Source of the DNA: Bacteroidales bacterium UBA4866
GTDB lineage: Bacteria > Bacteroidota > Bacteroidia > Bacteroidales > P3
NCBI GenBank assembly: GCA_002399565.1
Contig: DHDW01000003.1
Location: forward strand, 1 to 45,370
Length of the DNA: 45,370 nt
Direction of reading: 5' to 3'
Shown here: positions 24,987 through 33,718 of the stretch, one piece after another
How the letters are laid out: each line of letters opens with the position of its first letter
How positions within the stretch are numbered: position 1 is the first letter of the stretch
The notes under the pieces: model-generated
Told to the model about the DNA's origin: nothing
Seen by the model: only the letters and a program-made list of their open reading frames with translations
The model's database searches: none
Made by a program: the position numbers and the translations under genes

Positions 24987-25523
24987 ATGACAATAGATTT
25001 ATTAGCAAAACAAGGAGCAAAGAAGGTATATACAAATCTTGCAGGAAGAACATATCAAGATATTTTGTTTAAGAGAGAGGAAATGCAGAATCAGTTTTCT
25101 CCTCAAATTGAACAAGAACATCAGAGAGAAGTTGTTGCTAAGATAAGAGACGTAAAGTATATTAATGATGCATTTTCAATTAATTCAAACATTACTTGGT
25201 TTACGATGGAACAGATTTCAAGTAGAATTGTTTGGATTGTGGAAAATGATAATGTTGAGCAGAATTATGATGGGCTAATTAGTACATGTAGAGAAAAGGT
25301 TGTGGCTCTAATTTGTTATGGAAAGAATATTGAAATGCTTAAAAGAACTTTTCAAGGAATAGTTCCTTCTATTCTTCCTGTAAATAATATTAATGATGCA
25401 GTAATTTTAGCAAGTGCTGTTGCTCAGGAGAATGATGTTGTTCTTTTCTCTCCTGCCAATGGGAGTAAAGAAGATATAGAGAAAAGAGGACTTGAATTTC
25501 GTAAGGCAGTTAATAATTTATAA
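24987..25523 (+). CDS. Degenerate C-terminal MurD domain in the murD position
   Basis: Intact frame of 178 residues against about 445 for MurD. Residues 45-178 follow the MurD C-terminal domain: HQREVVAKIRDVKYIND matches the HR-x-E-x-V-x-x-x-x-G-V-x-x-x-ND start, then WIVENDNVEQNYDGL, VVLFSPANGS at 151-160 and RGLEF at 167-171. The Rossmann and ATPase domains are absent. The ligand residues are changed: family INDSKATN is INDAFSIN (59-66), losing the conserved Lys and Thr, and the GG-x-DK turn is ENDNVE (86-91). The first 45 residues resemble no MurD part I know. It begins two bases after mraY and ends seven before ftsW, so it is surely co-translated in the cluster. It cannot be a working ligase. 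It is either a structural relic kept for a non-catalytic role, or a remnant with the real MurD encoded elsewhere. Confidence 0.82.
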   Translation: MTIDLLAKQGAKKVYTNLAGRTYQDILFKREEMQNQFSPQIEQEHQREVVAKIRDVKYINDAFSINSNITWFTMEQISSRIVWIVENDNVEQNYDGLISTCREKVVALICYGKNIEMLKRTFQGIVPSILPVNNINDAVILASAVAQENDVVLFSPANGSKEDIEKRGLEFRKAVNNL

Positions 25524-25530
25524 AAACTAA

Positions 25531-26796
25531 ATGCATAGTATGCAGAAAAGCAAGTTTAAAATAAAGGTAAAAGGAGATAAAGTTATTTGGATGGTATTTC
25601 TTTTGCTGATAATTATTTCAGCAATGGAGGTTTATAGTACTATCGGAAAAACTGTTTACGAACGTCAAGGAGGTTCTCCAATTATGATGTTTGCTAAACA
25701 TATCTTTATTCTTTTCTTAGGAACTTGCGTTATGTATGCTGTTCACCATATTAAATACACTTATTTCTCTCGATTTGCCAAAATTGGATTATTTGTTTCT
25801 TTTATTCTTCTAATTCTAACTCTAATTTTAGGTTCTTTTGGAGATAAGGCTGCCGCTCGTTGGTTAACCATTCCTCTTATTGGTCAGTTTCAACCTTCAG
25901 AAATTGTTAAGATTATACTTATAATTTATGTTGCAAGAGTATTAGCTCTATATCAAGACAATATTAAGTCAATGGAAGTATTTAAGAAATTAATGATTCC
26001 TATTTGCTTAATTTGTATGTTGATTTTCCCAGAAAACTTTTCAACTGCAACCATCCTCTTCTTGATTTGCTTCTTTATGATGTATATTGGAAGAATTAAT
26101 AATAGATATTTAATTTCAATAGTGATTATTGGTATTATTGCTGTTATTTCAATCTTTGCTCTTTTGAAAGCTAACCCTGACTTGCTTTCTCGTGGAGGAA
26201 CATGGGTAAATAGAATTGAAGAATATATAAGCGATGATAAAACTGCAATAACTCAATCCAATCAAGCTGAAATGGCAATTGCAACAGGAGGGTTCTTCGG
26301 TAAATTCTTGGGACATACAACTCAAGCAAGATTTTTAAGTGAAAGTCATAATGACTTTATTTATGCAATTATAATAGAAGAAGGAGGAATGCTTTTGGGT
26401 ATAGTAATCATTGCTCTTTATTTAATTCTATTGTATAGAGGAATTCAGGTTGCTCGACGTTCAAAAGGTTATTTTGGAGCTTTTTGTGCAATTGGATTAA
26501 TAATAATGATTGTATTTCAAGCAATGATTAATATGTTTGTTGCAACTGGTATAACGCCAGTTACAGGACAAACTCTTCCTTTTGTTAGTTATGGAGGAAC
26601 TTCGTTTTTGTTTAGTTGCATAGCTTTGGGGATTGTTTTAAGTATTAGTGCAAGTGCTAATAAGGATCAAGCTAAAGAAAAATTGGAAAAAGATATAACA
26701 GAAGAAGATTCTGTTGATTTAACTTCAGAAGAGAATAAAAGCAAAGAAGAAAATCAATCAGAAAATAATTTTGAAACAAAAGAACAGAACAATTAA
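25531..26796 (+). CDS. ftsW: Septal peptidoglycan glycosyltransferase FtsW
   Basis: SEDS-family membrane protein of 421 residues that polymerises lipid II at the septum with FtsI. About ten membrane helices are visible. The family features include AARWLTIPLIGQFQPSE with the W-x-x-x-x-x-x-x-Q-P-SE pattern near 108-124, a long periplasmic loop with ESHNDFIYAIIIEEGG, and the C-terminal GITPVTGQTLPFVSYGG signature. The last 50 residues are a charged tail rich in Glu, Ser and Asn. A second ATG four codons in is an alternative start. It precedes murG by 12 bases. Confidence 0.95.
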   Translation: MHSMQKSKFKIKVKGDKVIWMVFLLLIIISAMEVYSTIGKTVYERQGGSPIMMFAKHIFILFLGTCVMYAVHHIKYTYFSRFAKIGLFVSFILLILTLILGSFGDKAAARWLTIPLIGQFQPSEIVKIILIIYVARVLALYQDNIKSMEVFKKLMIPICLICMLIFPENFSTATILFLICFFMMYIGRINNRYLISIVIIGIIAVISIFALLKANPDLLSRGGTWVNRIEEYISDDKTAITQSNQAEMAIATGGFFGKFLGHTTQARFLSESHNDFIYAIIIEEGGMLLGIVIIALYLILLYRGIQVARRSKGYFGAFCAIGLIIMIVFQAMINMFVATGITPVTGQTLPFVSYGGTSFLFSCIALGIVLSISASANKDQAKEKLEKDITEEDSVDLTSEENKSKEENQSENNFETKEQNN

Positions 26797-26808
26797 AATA
26801 AATACGAT

Positions 26809-27903
26809 ATGAAAGCAATAATAAGTGGAGGTGGAACTGGTGGACATATATTTCCTGCAATAGCAATAGCAAATGCAATCAAGGAAAAGTATCCTGATGC
26901 AGATATTCTTTTTGTAGGAGCAAAAGGAAGAATGGAGATGGAGAAAGTTCCTCAGGCAGGTTATAAGATTGAAGGTTTGTGGATAAGTGGTTTGCAAAGA
27001 AGACTTACTTGGAAAAACTTGTCATTTCCATTTAAAGTTATTTCAAGCACTATTAAAGCAAGGAAGATAATTAAGAGATTTAAACCAGATATCGTTATTG
27101 GAGTAGGAGGTTTTGCTTCAGGACCTACTCTTGAAGCTGCTTCTAAACTTGGTATTCCAACTCTTATTCAGGAACAAAACTCATATCCAGGAATAACTAA
27201 CAAACTCTTAGCTAAAAAAGTTTCAAAGATATGTGTTGCATATGATAATATGACTCGTTGGTTTGAAGAAAAGAAGATTTGTTTTACTGGAAATCCAGTT
27301 CGTCAAAACATTATAGATATTAAGGATAAAAAAGAATTGGCATTAAAACATTTTGGGTTGAATGAAAATCTTAAAACTGTGTTAGCAGTTGGCGGTAGTT
27401 TAGGTGCTTTAACAATAAACGAAAGTATTGCTCAAGGATTGAAGTATTTTGTTGATAATAATATTCAAGTAATTTGGCAAACTGGTAAAAGCTATTTTGA
27501 AAAGGCAAAACAGGAAGCAACTAAATACAATTCAAATAATATTAAGGTTTTTGAATTTATATATGAGATGGATTTAGCATATAGTGTTGCAGATGTTATT
27601 GTTTCAAGAGCAGGAGCGATTGCCATTAGTGAACTTTGTGTTATTGGGAAACCAACAATTTTAGTTCCAAGTCCAAATGTTGCAGAAGATCACCAAACTA
27701 AAAATGCTATGGCTTTGGTTGAAAAGAATGCTGCATTATTGGTTAAGGATTCAATGTCAAGAGAAATATTGGTTAATGAAATAGATTCATTAATTAAGAA
27801 TACAGATAAACAATTAGAATTGAGTAAAAACATTCTTAACTTGGGAGTTAAAGATGCTGACAAAAGAATACTTTCAATTGTGGAAGAGTTAATTAAGAAA
27901 TAA
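26809..27903 (+). CDS. murG: UDP-GlcNAc:lipid I N-acetylglucosaminyltransferase
   Basis: Peripheral membrane GT28 glycosyltransferase of 364 residues that converts lipid I to lipid II. The N-terminal loop SGGGTGGHIFPAIAIA, the VIGVGGFASGPTLEAA segment, QEQNSYPGITNKLL and the C-terminal GGSLGAL and RAGAIAISEL UDP-GlcNAc-binding motifs are all present, and length is normal. It is followed by array E rather than directly by murC; this is the only gap of any size inside the cluster before ftsZ. Confidence 0.97.
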   Translation: MKAIISGGGTGGHIFPAIAIANAIKEKYPDADILFVGAKGRMEMEKVPQAGYKIEGLWISGLQRRLTWKNLSFPFKVISSTIKARKIIKRFKPDIVIGVGGFASGPTLEAASKLGIPTLIQEQNSYPGITNKLLAKKVSKICVAYDNMTRWFEEKKICFTGNPVRQNIIDIKDKKELALKHFGLNENLKTVLAVGGSLGALTINESIAQGLKYFVDNNIQVIWQTGKSYFEKAKQEATKYNSNNIKVFEFIYEMDLAYSVADVIVSRAGAIAISELCVIGKPTILVPSPNVAEDHQTKNAMALVEKNAALLVKDSMSREILVNEIDSLIKNTDKQLELSKNILNLGVKDADKRILSIVEELIKK

Positions 27904-27926
27904 AGCTTAGATAATAAAAATTAAGT

Positions 27927-27990
27927 CCCGACTTTTTTGAAAAAGTCGCCTTATATTTTGAAAAAGATGCCGTCTTTTTTGGAAAAGAAG
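27927..27990. repeat. Array E: three dyad units at 21-bp spacing between murG and murC
   Basis: Units CGACTTTTT-TG-AAAAAGTCG (27929-27948, perfect arms), then a variant with ATATTTTGAAAAAG, then CTTTTTTGGAAAAG. The centres are 27938.5, 27959.5 and 27980.5, spacing 21 bp. An overlapping hairpin AAAAAGA-TGCCG-TCTTTTTT lies at 27961-27980. In RNA these would form AU-rich hairpins in the murG-murC gap of the dcw transcript. Confidence 0.75.
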
Positions 27991-28019
27991 GAGTTAATTT
28001 TAAAATAAGATTGAAGAAG

Positions 28020-29363
28020 ATGAAAACATATTATTTTTTAGGTATTGGCGGAATAGGTATGAGCGCAATTGCAAGATATTTGAAGCAATTAGGCAATAAT
28101 ATCTTTGGCTATGACCGTACAAGAACCCCTCTTACTGAGGAGTTGGAAAAGGAAGGAATGATAATTACCTATAATGATGATATTTCTTCTTTGCCTAATA
28201 ATATTGATATGGTTGTTTTTACTCCTGCAATTCCTAAAGATAATCTTATTTATAACTATTTTCTTGAGAATGATTATATAATGACAAAGCGTTCTCAGAT
28301 TTTAGGAGAAATAACTAAAGGTAAAAAATGTATTGCAATTGCAGGAACACATGGAAAGACAACATGTTCAACTATGATTGCTCACATTCTTCATAATAGT
28401 GATATAGGTTGCAGTGCATTTTTGGGAGGTATCTCTAAAAACTTTAACTCTAACTATGTAATTAACCACAATAGTGATTATGTTGTTGTTGAAGCTGATG
28501 AATTTGACAGATCTTTCTTAAATCTTTCTCCAACAATTGCTGCAATTACTTCAATAGATGCTGACCATTTAGATATCTATGGAAATAAGGAAGAGCTTAA
28601 AAAATCTTTTATTGAATTTGCTAAGCAAACAAGCGAGGTCTTATTCTATAAATTTGGTTTGAATATAGAATTAGAAGAAGAAATGCCTTCTCAAACTTAC
28701 TCCTATACAATTAAAGGATTTGATGCAGATTATTATGCTGTCAATATAAGAAACTATAAAGGAAGTTATTATTTTGATTTAAGAACTCCAGATAAGATTT
28801 ATTATGATATTTGCCTAAACTATGGAGGAATACATAATGTTGAGAATGCTGTTTTGGCTATTTCAATTGGATTAATGTGTGGAGTTAGTGAAGATGAAAT
28901 TAGGAAAAGTGTTGCTTCTTTTAGTGGAGCTCAAAGACGTTTTGATGTTAGAATAAAAAGAGATAATTTTGTATATATTGATGATTATGCACATCATCCA
29001 AATGAAATTAAAGCATTTATAGAATCAATACGTTTTCAATATCCTGATAAAAAAATTACTGGAGTATTTCAGCCACATCTATATTCACGAACTAAGGATT
29101 TTGAAGATGAATTTGTAAAAGAGTTAAGTAAATTGGATGAGGTTGTGCTTTTAGATATTTATCCTGCAAGAGAAAAACCAATACTAGGAGTAACTTCAAA
29201 GGCATTATTGTATAAGATAGATAAGATGGATAAATATTATACTTTAAAAGAAGGACTTTTGGATTTGTTGGAAGCTCTATATCCTGAGATATTAGTAACA
29301 ATGGGAGCTGGAGATATTTCTGAATTAGTGCCACTGATTGAAGAAAGATTTAAAGATGAGTAA
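28020..29363 (+). CDS. murC: UDP-MurNAc-L-alanine ligase
   Basis: Cytoplasmic ligase of 447 residues that adds L-Ala to UDP-MurNAc. It shows the N-terminal UDP-binding motif YFLGIGGIGMSAIARYL, the ATP loop GTHGKTT near residue 110, the EADEFDRSFL segment, and the C-terminal DDYAHHPNEIKA and FQPHLYSRT motifs. I start it at the ATG at 28020; a TTG at 28011 in the same frame would add three residues and is less likely. Its stop overlaps the ftsQ start (ATGAGTAA). Confidence 0.96.
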   Translation: MKTYYFLGIGGIGMSAIARYLKQLGNNIFGYDRTRTPLTEELEKEGMIITYNDDISSLPNNIDMVVFTPAIPKDNLIYNYFLENDYIMTKRSQILGEITKGKKCIAIAGTHGKTTCSTMIAHILHNSDIGCSAFLGGISKNFNSNYVINHNSDYVVVEADEFDRSFLNLSPTIAAITSIDADHLDIYGNKEELKKSFIEFAKQTSEVLFYKFGLNIELEEEMPSQTYSYTIKGFDADYYAVNIRNYKGSYYFDLRTPDKIYYDICLNYGGIHNVENAVLAISIGLMCGVSEDEIRKSVASFSGAQRRFDVRIKRDNFVYIDDYAHHPNEIKAFIESIRFQYPDKKITGVFQPHLYSRTKDFEDEFVKELSKLDEVVLLDIYPAREKPILGVTSKALLYKIDKMDKYYTLKEGLLDLLEALYPEILVTMGAGDISELVPLIEERFKDE

Positions 29364-30204
29364 GAAAGGAAAAAGAATTTTGGTGTCATTATTTGTAATC
29401 GTGCTATTAATTGTTTTAATAGTATGTTCAAATATTTATGCAGGGAAAATTAATGTTAGCAAGGTTAATATTAAGGTTTCTTATGGCATGAGTGATACTA
29501 TAGTTCTTGCAACTAATATCAACGAATCATTAAAGATTGAGTTCGGAGATTTCCTTAAAAAACAAAGAAAAGATATTGATCAAAAGAAAATAGAAAGTTT
29601 CTTAATGCAAAATCCTTATATAGAACAAGCTCAGGTTTATCAAACCCTTAAGGGGGTTTTAAATATTGAGATTAAGCAAAGAGAACCAATTGTTAGAATT
29701 TACACACTTAGAAACAAAGAATATTATATTGATAAGTTGGGAAAGGTAATATTGATTGATGATAATCAATTAACAGATGTTGTGGTTGCAAGTGGAAATG
29801 TTGATGTAAACAATTCCAATTTGGATAAAAACTTAGATACAATTGATATTGAAAACAAAAAAGGATTTGATAAAACTCTTTCAAACATTTATTATATTGC
29901 TCAAAAGCTTGCAAGTGATTCTATTCTAAATTACCAAATAGATCAAATATATGTTCCTGCAAAAGGGAACTATGAATTAATCCCTAAAATTGGTAATTAC
30001 ATAATTAGGATAGGAGAAAACAAAGATTTGGAAGAGGAGTTAATTAAACTAAGATATTTATATAAAGAGGCTTTCTCGAGAAATGGTTGGGATAATTACA
30101 GCTTTGTTGATTTAAGATTTCGCCATCAGGTTGTTTGTACTAAAAAGGGAGGGATTGAAGCCACAATTGATAGCAGTCAAACAACAACAAATAAAGTTAA
30201 CTAA
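29357..30204 (+). CDS. ftsQ: Cell division protein FtsQ
   Basis: Bitopic membrane protein of 282 residues. A lysine-rich cytoplasmic start (MSKKGKR) is followed by one membrane helix (about 8-25) and a periplasmic POTRA-like region. The segment DIDQKKIESFLMQNPYIEQ, then VYQTLKGVLNIEIKQREPIVRI, is typical of FtsQ/DivIB, where the second strand pair reads x-x-x-P-x-G-x-L-x-I-x-V-x-E-x-x-P. The ATG at 29357 overlaps the end of murC by seven bases. Earlier TTG starts in frame are unlikely. It scaffolds FtsL and the septal synthase. Confidence 0.9.
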
Positions 30205-30253
30205 GCTACAAACCAAAAAGGAGTATAATAAAATAATATAAAAATAAATTAAT

Positions 30254-31600
30254 ATGGAAAGAGAAATAGTAGTTGGTATCGACATTGGTACAACAAAAAT
30301 AGCAGTTTTCATAGGTTCAAAGGATGAACAGGGCAAGCCTATAATTCTTGGTATGGGGAAGTCCGAATCAATTGGGGTTGATAGAGGTATTGTAAGAAAT
30401 ATTGAACAAACTTCCATCTCAATTAAAAAAGCAATTGAAGAGGTAGAACAAAAAACTGGATATGTGGTTAAAGAAGTTTTTGTTGGAATTGCTGGAAATC
30501 AGATTAGAAATATTCAGCATAGAGGAAACATTATGCTTGAATCAAAAGGTCATATTATTAGAGAAGCCGACAAAGAGCGTTTGATAAAAGACCAGGAGAA
30601 TCTTGTTTTGCAACCAGGTGAAAAGATTATACATGTTGTTCCTCAAAGTTTTATTGTGGATGGAGATGGTGACATCATTAATCCAATTGGAATGCCAGGA
30701 AGTTGTTTGGAAGGGAATTTCAATATCATTACAGGTAATGTATCTAATATTGAAAACATTATTAGAAGTGTTGAAATGGCAAATTGTAAGGTAAGGAATT
30801 TGATTTTGGAACCAATTGCTTCTGCAGAAGCTGTTGTTAATGCAAGTGAAAAAGAGGCAGGAGTTTGTTTGGTGGATATCGGAGGTGGAACAACTGATGT
30901 TGCAATTTTCCATGATGGAATTCTTCGTCATACAGCTGTAATTCCTCTTGCGGGAAATGCAATAACTGATGATATTAAAGAAGGATGTTCAATAATTAAA
31001 ACTCAGGCAGAAGCTCTTAAGACTCGTTTTGGTTCTTGTCTTGCTGCATCAGCTAAAGAAGATGAAATAATTGCAATACCAGGCTTTAGAGGAAGAGACC
31101 CAAGAGAAATATCAATGAAAACTCTTGCAGGTATTATTCAAGCGAGAATGGAGATGATAATTGACCAAGTTTTATTTGAGATAAAGAGTAAGAAATATGA
31201 GAAAAAGCTAATTGCAGGTATTGTTTTGTCAGGTGGTGGTGCAAAGATGAGAGATTGTGTTCAGTTAACAGAATTCATAACAGGCATTGAAGCAAGAGTT
31301 GGAACTCCTCAAGACCATTTGGGAGGAACAATTACAGAAGAAATCACTCATCCAATGCATGCAACTGGAATTGGTTTGATTTTGGAAGGGCTTAAAAAGA
31401 TAGAAAAAGAAGATAATTCTAACAAAACTCCAATGGCAACTAAGTTTAATGAGGCTATTGTTGAGAAAGAAGAAGAAATATCTGTTGAAGAAGAAGCCTC
31501 AAAAGAACAAAATGCAAAGAAAAAACCTTCAGAGAACAAGACAAAAGGCTTTATAGTATCTTGGTTAGAAGGACTTTTTAAGGATGATGGTACGGAATAG
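30254..31600 (+). CDS. ftsA: Cell division protein FtsA
   Basis: Actin-fold ATPase of 448 residues that ties FtsZ filaments to the membrane. Motifs: VVGIDIGTTKIAVFIG at the start (phosphate 1), CLVDIGGGTTDVAIF near 203-217 (phosphate 2) and the adenosine segment GIVLSGGGAKMRDC. The SHS2 1C domain lies between about 85 and 165. After the core a lysine- and glutamate-rich linker leads to a C-terminal helix, KGFIVSWLEGLFKDD, that fits the amphipathic membrane-targeting helix of FtsA. It precedes ftsZ by 128 bases. Confidence 0.96.
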   Translation: MEREIVVGIDIGTTKIAVFIGSKDEQGKPIILGMGKSESIGVDRGIVRNIEQTSISIKKAIEEVEQKTGYVVKEVFVGIAGNQIRNIQHRGNIMLESKGHIIREADKERLIKDQENLVLQPGEKIIHVVPQSFIVDGDGDIINPIGMPGSCLEGNFNIITGNVSNIENIIRSVEMANCKVRNLILEPIASAEAVVNASEKEAGVCLVDIGGGTTDVAIFHDGILRHTAVIPLAGNAITDDIKEGCSIIKTQAEALKTRFGSCLAASAKEDEIIAIPGFRGRDPREISMKTLAGIIQARMEMIIDQVLFEIKSKKYEKKLIAGIVLSGGGAKMRDCVQLTEFITGIEARVGTPQDHLGGTITEEITHPMHATGIGLILEGLKKIEKEDNSNKTPMATKFNEAIVEKEEEISVEEEASKEQNAKKKPSENKTKGFIVSWLEGLFKDDGTE

Positions 31601-31612
31601 TAGTTATAAACA

Positions 31613-31620
31613 TATATTTG
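31613..31620 (+). promoter_or_regulatory. Possible -7 element of a promoter dedicated to ftsZ
   Basis: TATATTTG lies just after the ftsA stop, about 110 bases before ftsZ. No TTTG at the right distance is seen, so this is tentative. The 128-base gap is otherwise AT-rich and empty. Confidence 0.35.
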
Positions 31621-31728
31621 TTAAAAAGTAATGATAGCAATTTTTTTATAACCAAAAATAATGTACTATTTTTACAACTTGAAATAATAGAATAATTTTA
31701 CAATCAATAATAAATCAAATCATATATA

Positions 31729-33420
31729 ATGTTACAATTTGAAGCACCTAAAGAAAACTCTAACTACATCAAAGTAATTGGTGTAGGTGGCGGAGGAACA
31801 AACGCAATCAATCATATGTACAATAAGGGAATTGAGGGTGTAGATTTTATTGTTTGCAATACAGATCAGAAATCATTAGATTCAAGTCCTATTCAAAACA
31901 AGATTAAGATAGGAAAAGATGGTTTGGGAGCAGGTAATTGTCCTGATAAGGCAAGAGCATCAGCAATGTTGGCTGAAGAAGAAATTAAACAAATGCTTAG
32001 CAATAATACGCAAATGCTTTTTATTGCTGCAGGTATGGGAGGAGGAACTGGAACAGGTGCAGCTCCAGTTATAGCAAAGTTTGCAAAAGAAATTGAGTTT
32101 AGAAACGAAGAAGGAGAAAAGGTTAATGATGAAATATTAGTAGTTGCAATTGTAACTCTGCCCCTATCCTTTGAAGGAAAGAGAAGAAAAGAGCAAGCTG
32201 AAGAAGGAATAAGAAACTTAAAAGAAGTTGTTGACGCAATTATTATTGTAAATACTGACAAGATAAGAGAAAGAGGGAATATTCCTCTTCCTAAAATGTT
32301 CCCAATGGCAGACGATGTTTTGCTTACAGCTGCAAAGGGAATTGCTGAACTTATTACAAGCAATTCTTATGTTTCTGTCGACTTTAGAGATGTTCAAAGT
32401 GTTATGTCTCATTCAGGAGTTGCAATTATGGGAACAGGAACAGCATATGGCTCTGGAGAAGAAAGAGCACTTGAAGCAATCAAACTTGCAGCAACTTCAG
32501 ATTTGTTGAACGATTGCGAAATTAAAGGCACAAAGAATATGCTTTTATACATCACAACATCACCAGAAGATCAGTATGCAATAACAATGGACGAATACTC
32601 AATAATTGCCGACTATCTACATTCACAAACTGGAAACGAACCTGACATTATTTGGGGATTAAAGTATGATGAATCATATCAAGACAGAATAGATATTACC
32701 TTAGTAGCAACAGGATTTGAAGAAAAAGAAATATATAACCCTTATCAAAGAGACGTTGTTCAGGCAAAGAAAACCGTTCTTTCAACTCAACCCGTTGAAA
32801 CAAATTTCACTAACGTAGCAAACATTGCTAAAGTTGAGCAAATTAAAGCCCCTGAAGTTTTTATTGAAGCTCCATACATCGTAACTAAAGAAGAACCAAA
32901 GCAAGAAGTTGCAACACAAACGCAAACTAACACACGCTATTCTTTAGATGTATATCCAGAAACGGTTTTGGAACAAGTGGAAATCAAGAACAAGGAAGTA
33001 ATAGGTCATAAAGCTAATGTTGATGTTGCTGTAATGGGCATTGAGCTAAAGAAGCAAGCAGACGTAGATGTTGCAGTTGCACCTTCAAATGAAGAATTTC
33101 CACAAGAAAACACTGCAAGTTTAGAACAGGGATTTGACATTAGAAAATTACATAAAGAAACTCAATCAACAAATCCTCATTATAACAATAATCACTCAAA
33201 GTTAATGGAGGACCGTCAAAAGAGAATGGAGTTATTTGCTCAAATGATGAGAGATAAAAATGGTTTGGAAGAAGTTCTAAGAACGCCTGCTTATCAGGCT
33301 TATGATATGGATGTTGACTTTAAAAACTATTCTTCTGAAAGAGAAAGTTCAAGCATTAATATAAATGATAATGGCTTATTTGCCAACGATAACCCTTACA
33401 TTCACTCCAATCCAGACTAA
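31729..33420 (+). CDS. ftsZ: Cell division protein FtsZ, with long C-terminal linker
   Basis: Tubulin-like GTPase of 563 residues that forms the Z ring. The GTP-binding parts are complete: GVGGGGTNAINHM from 18, AAGMGGGTGTGAAPVIA near 101-117 and the NTDKIRERGN region. The GTPase and activation domains take up about the first 330 residues. The following 190 residues are a low-complexity linker with many Val, Glu and Gln, and a short internal repeat (NVDVAVMG, then DVDVAVAP). A peptide around 510-526 (GLEEVLRTPAYQAYD) fits the conserved C-terminal peptide that binds FtsA, and here about 38 further residues follow it. Last gene of the dcw cluster. Confidence 0.96.
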   Translation: MLQFEAPKENSNYIKVIGVGGGGTNAINHMYNKGIEGVDFIVCNTDQKSLDSSPIQNKIKIGKDGLGAGNCPDKARASAMLAEEEIKQMLSNNTQMLFIAAGMGGGTGTGAAPVIAKFAKEIEFRNEEGEKVNDEILVVAIVTLPLSFEGKRRKEQAEEGIRNLKEVVDAIIIVNTDKIRERGNIPLPKMFPMADDVLLTAAKGIAELITSNSYVSVDFRDVQSVMSHSGVAIMGTGTAYGSGEERALEAIKLAATSDLLNDCEIKGTKNMLLYITTSPEDQYAITMDEYSIIADYLHSQTGNEPDIIWGLKYDESYQDRIDITLVATGFEEKEIYNPYQRDVVQAKKTVLSTQPVETNFTNVANIAKVEQIKAPEVFIEAPYIVTKEEPKQEVATQTQTNTRYSLDVYPETVLEQVEIKNKEVIGHKANVDVAVMGIELKKQADVDVAVAPSNEEFPQENTASLEQGFDIRKLHKETQSTNPHYNNNHSKLMEDRQKRMELFAQMMRDKNGLEEVLRTPAYQAYDMDVDFKNYSSERESSSININDNGLFANDNPYIHSNPD

Positions 33421-33451
33421 AGAAACATAGAAAAAGGCAAGTTACTATAAA

Positions 33452-33553
33452 AAAGACGCCGTTATTTGTTCAAAAGATCTCATTATTTGACCAAATAATG
33501 GCGTCTTTGACTATCAAAGATCTCGTTATTTAGTCAAAAGATGCCGTTATTTT
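33452..33553. repeat. Array F: five dyad-centred units, one inverted, 21-22 bp spacing
   Basis: Units of the type AAAGACGCCGTTATTTG: forward copies at about 33452, 33473, 33516 and 33537, and one inverted copy (CAAATAATGGCGTCTTTG) near 33492. If each unit is centred on its ACG-C-CGT-like dyad, the centres are 33459, 33480, 33501, 33523 and 33544. The spacing holds across the inverted copy. The outer arms are not complementary, unlike arrays A and G. The array starts about 30 bp after the ftsZ stop. Confidence 0.85.
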
Positions 33554-33591
33554 ACATCAACAATCAGAATATTTAAACACAAAACAAAAAA

Positions 33592-33622
33592 AAGAGAGAC
33601 TATATTAAATATAATCTCTCTT
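33592..33622. terminator. Bidirectional terminator between ftsZ and the HU-like gene
   Basis: AAGAGAGA (33592-33599) pairs with TCTCTCTT (33615-33622), and the inner TATATT/AATATA extends the stem past one mismatch. An A run lies on the left and T-rich sequence on the right, so it can serve both convergent transcripts. Confidence 0.75.
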
Positions 33623-33632
33623 ATTCTTTGTT

Positions 33633-33667
33633 CAAATCCCACTGGATTTGCTTATGCTTTAAAGCAT
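33633..33667. other. Two further inverted repeats in the convergent intergenic region
   Basis: CAAATCC (33633-33639) with GGATTTG (33644-33650), a 7-bp stem and 4-base loop, followed by the 14-bp palindrome ATGCTTTAAAGCAT at 33654-33667. Both lie downstream of the minus-strand HU-like gene. Neither has a clear T run. Confidence 0.5.
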
Positions 33668-33718
33668 TTTCATTGTAAAAGAATTCTCTTCATATTCATT
33701 TAAACCATTGGAAAAGCC

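Noticed and set aside
25531..26796. FtsW as the cell-elongation homologue RodA
   Set aside because: Position between the murD remnant and murG and the charged C-terminal tail fit FtsW; RodA is normally encoded beside a PBP2 gene.
31893..32363. A 156-residue minus-strand frame inside ftsZ
   Set aside because: It is Ser/Ile-rich shadow translation of the conserved GTPase region and has no support of its own.
33452..33553. The arrays as ordinary Rho-independent terminators
   Set aside because: Separate hairpin-plus-T-run terminators lie next to arrays F and G, and most array units lack a following T run; a terminator would not need several units at fixed spacing.
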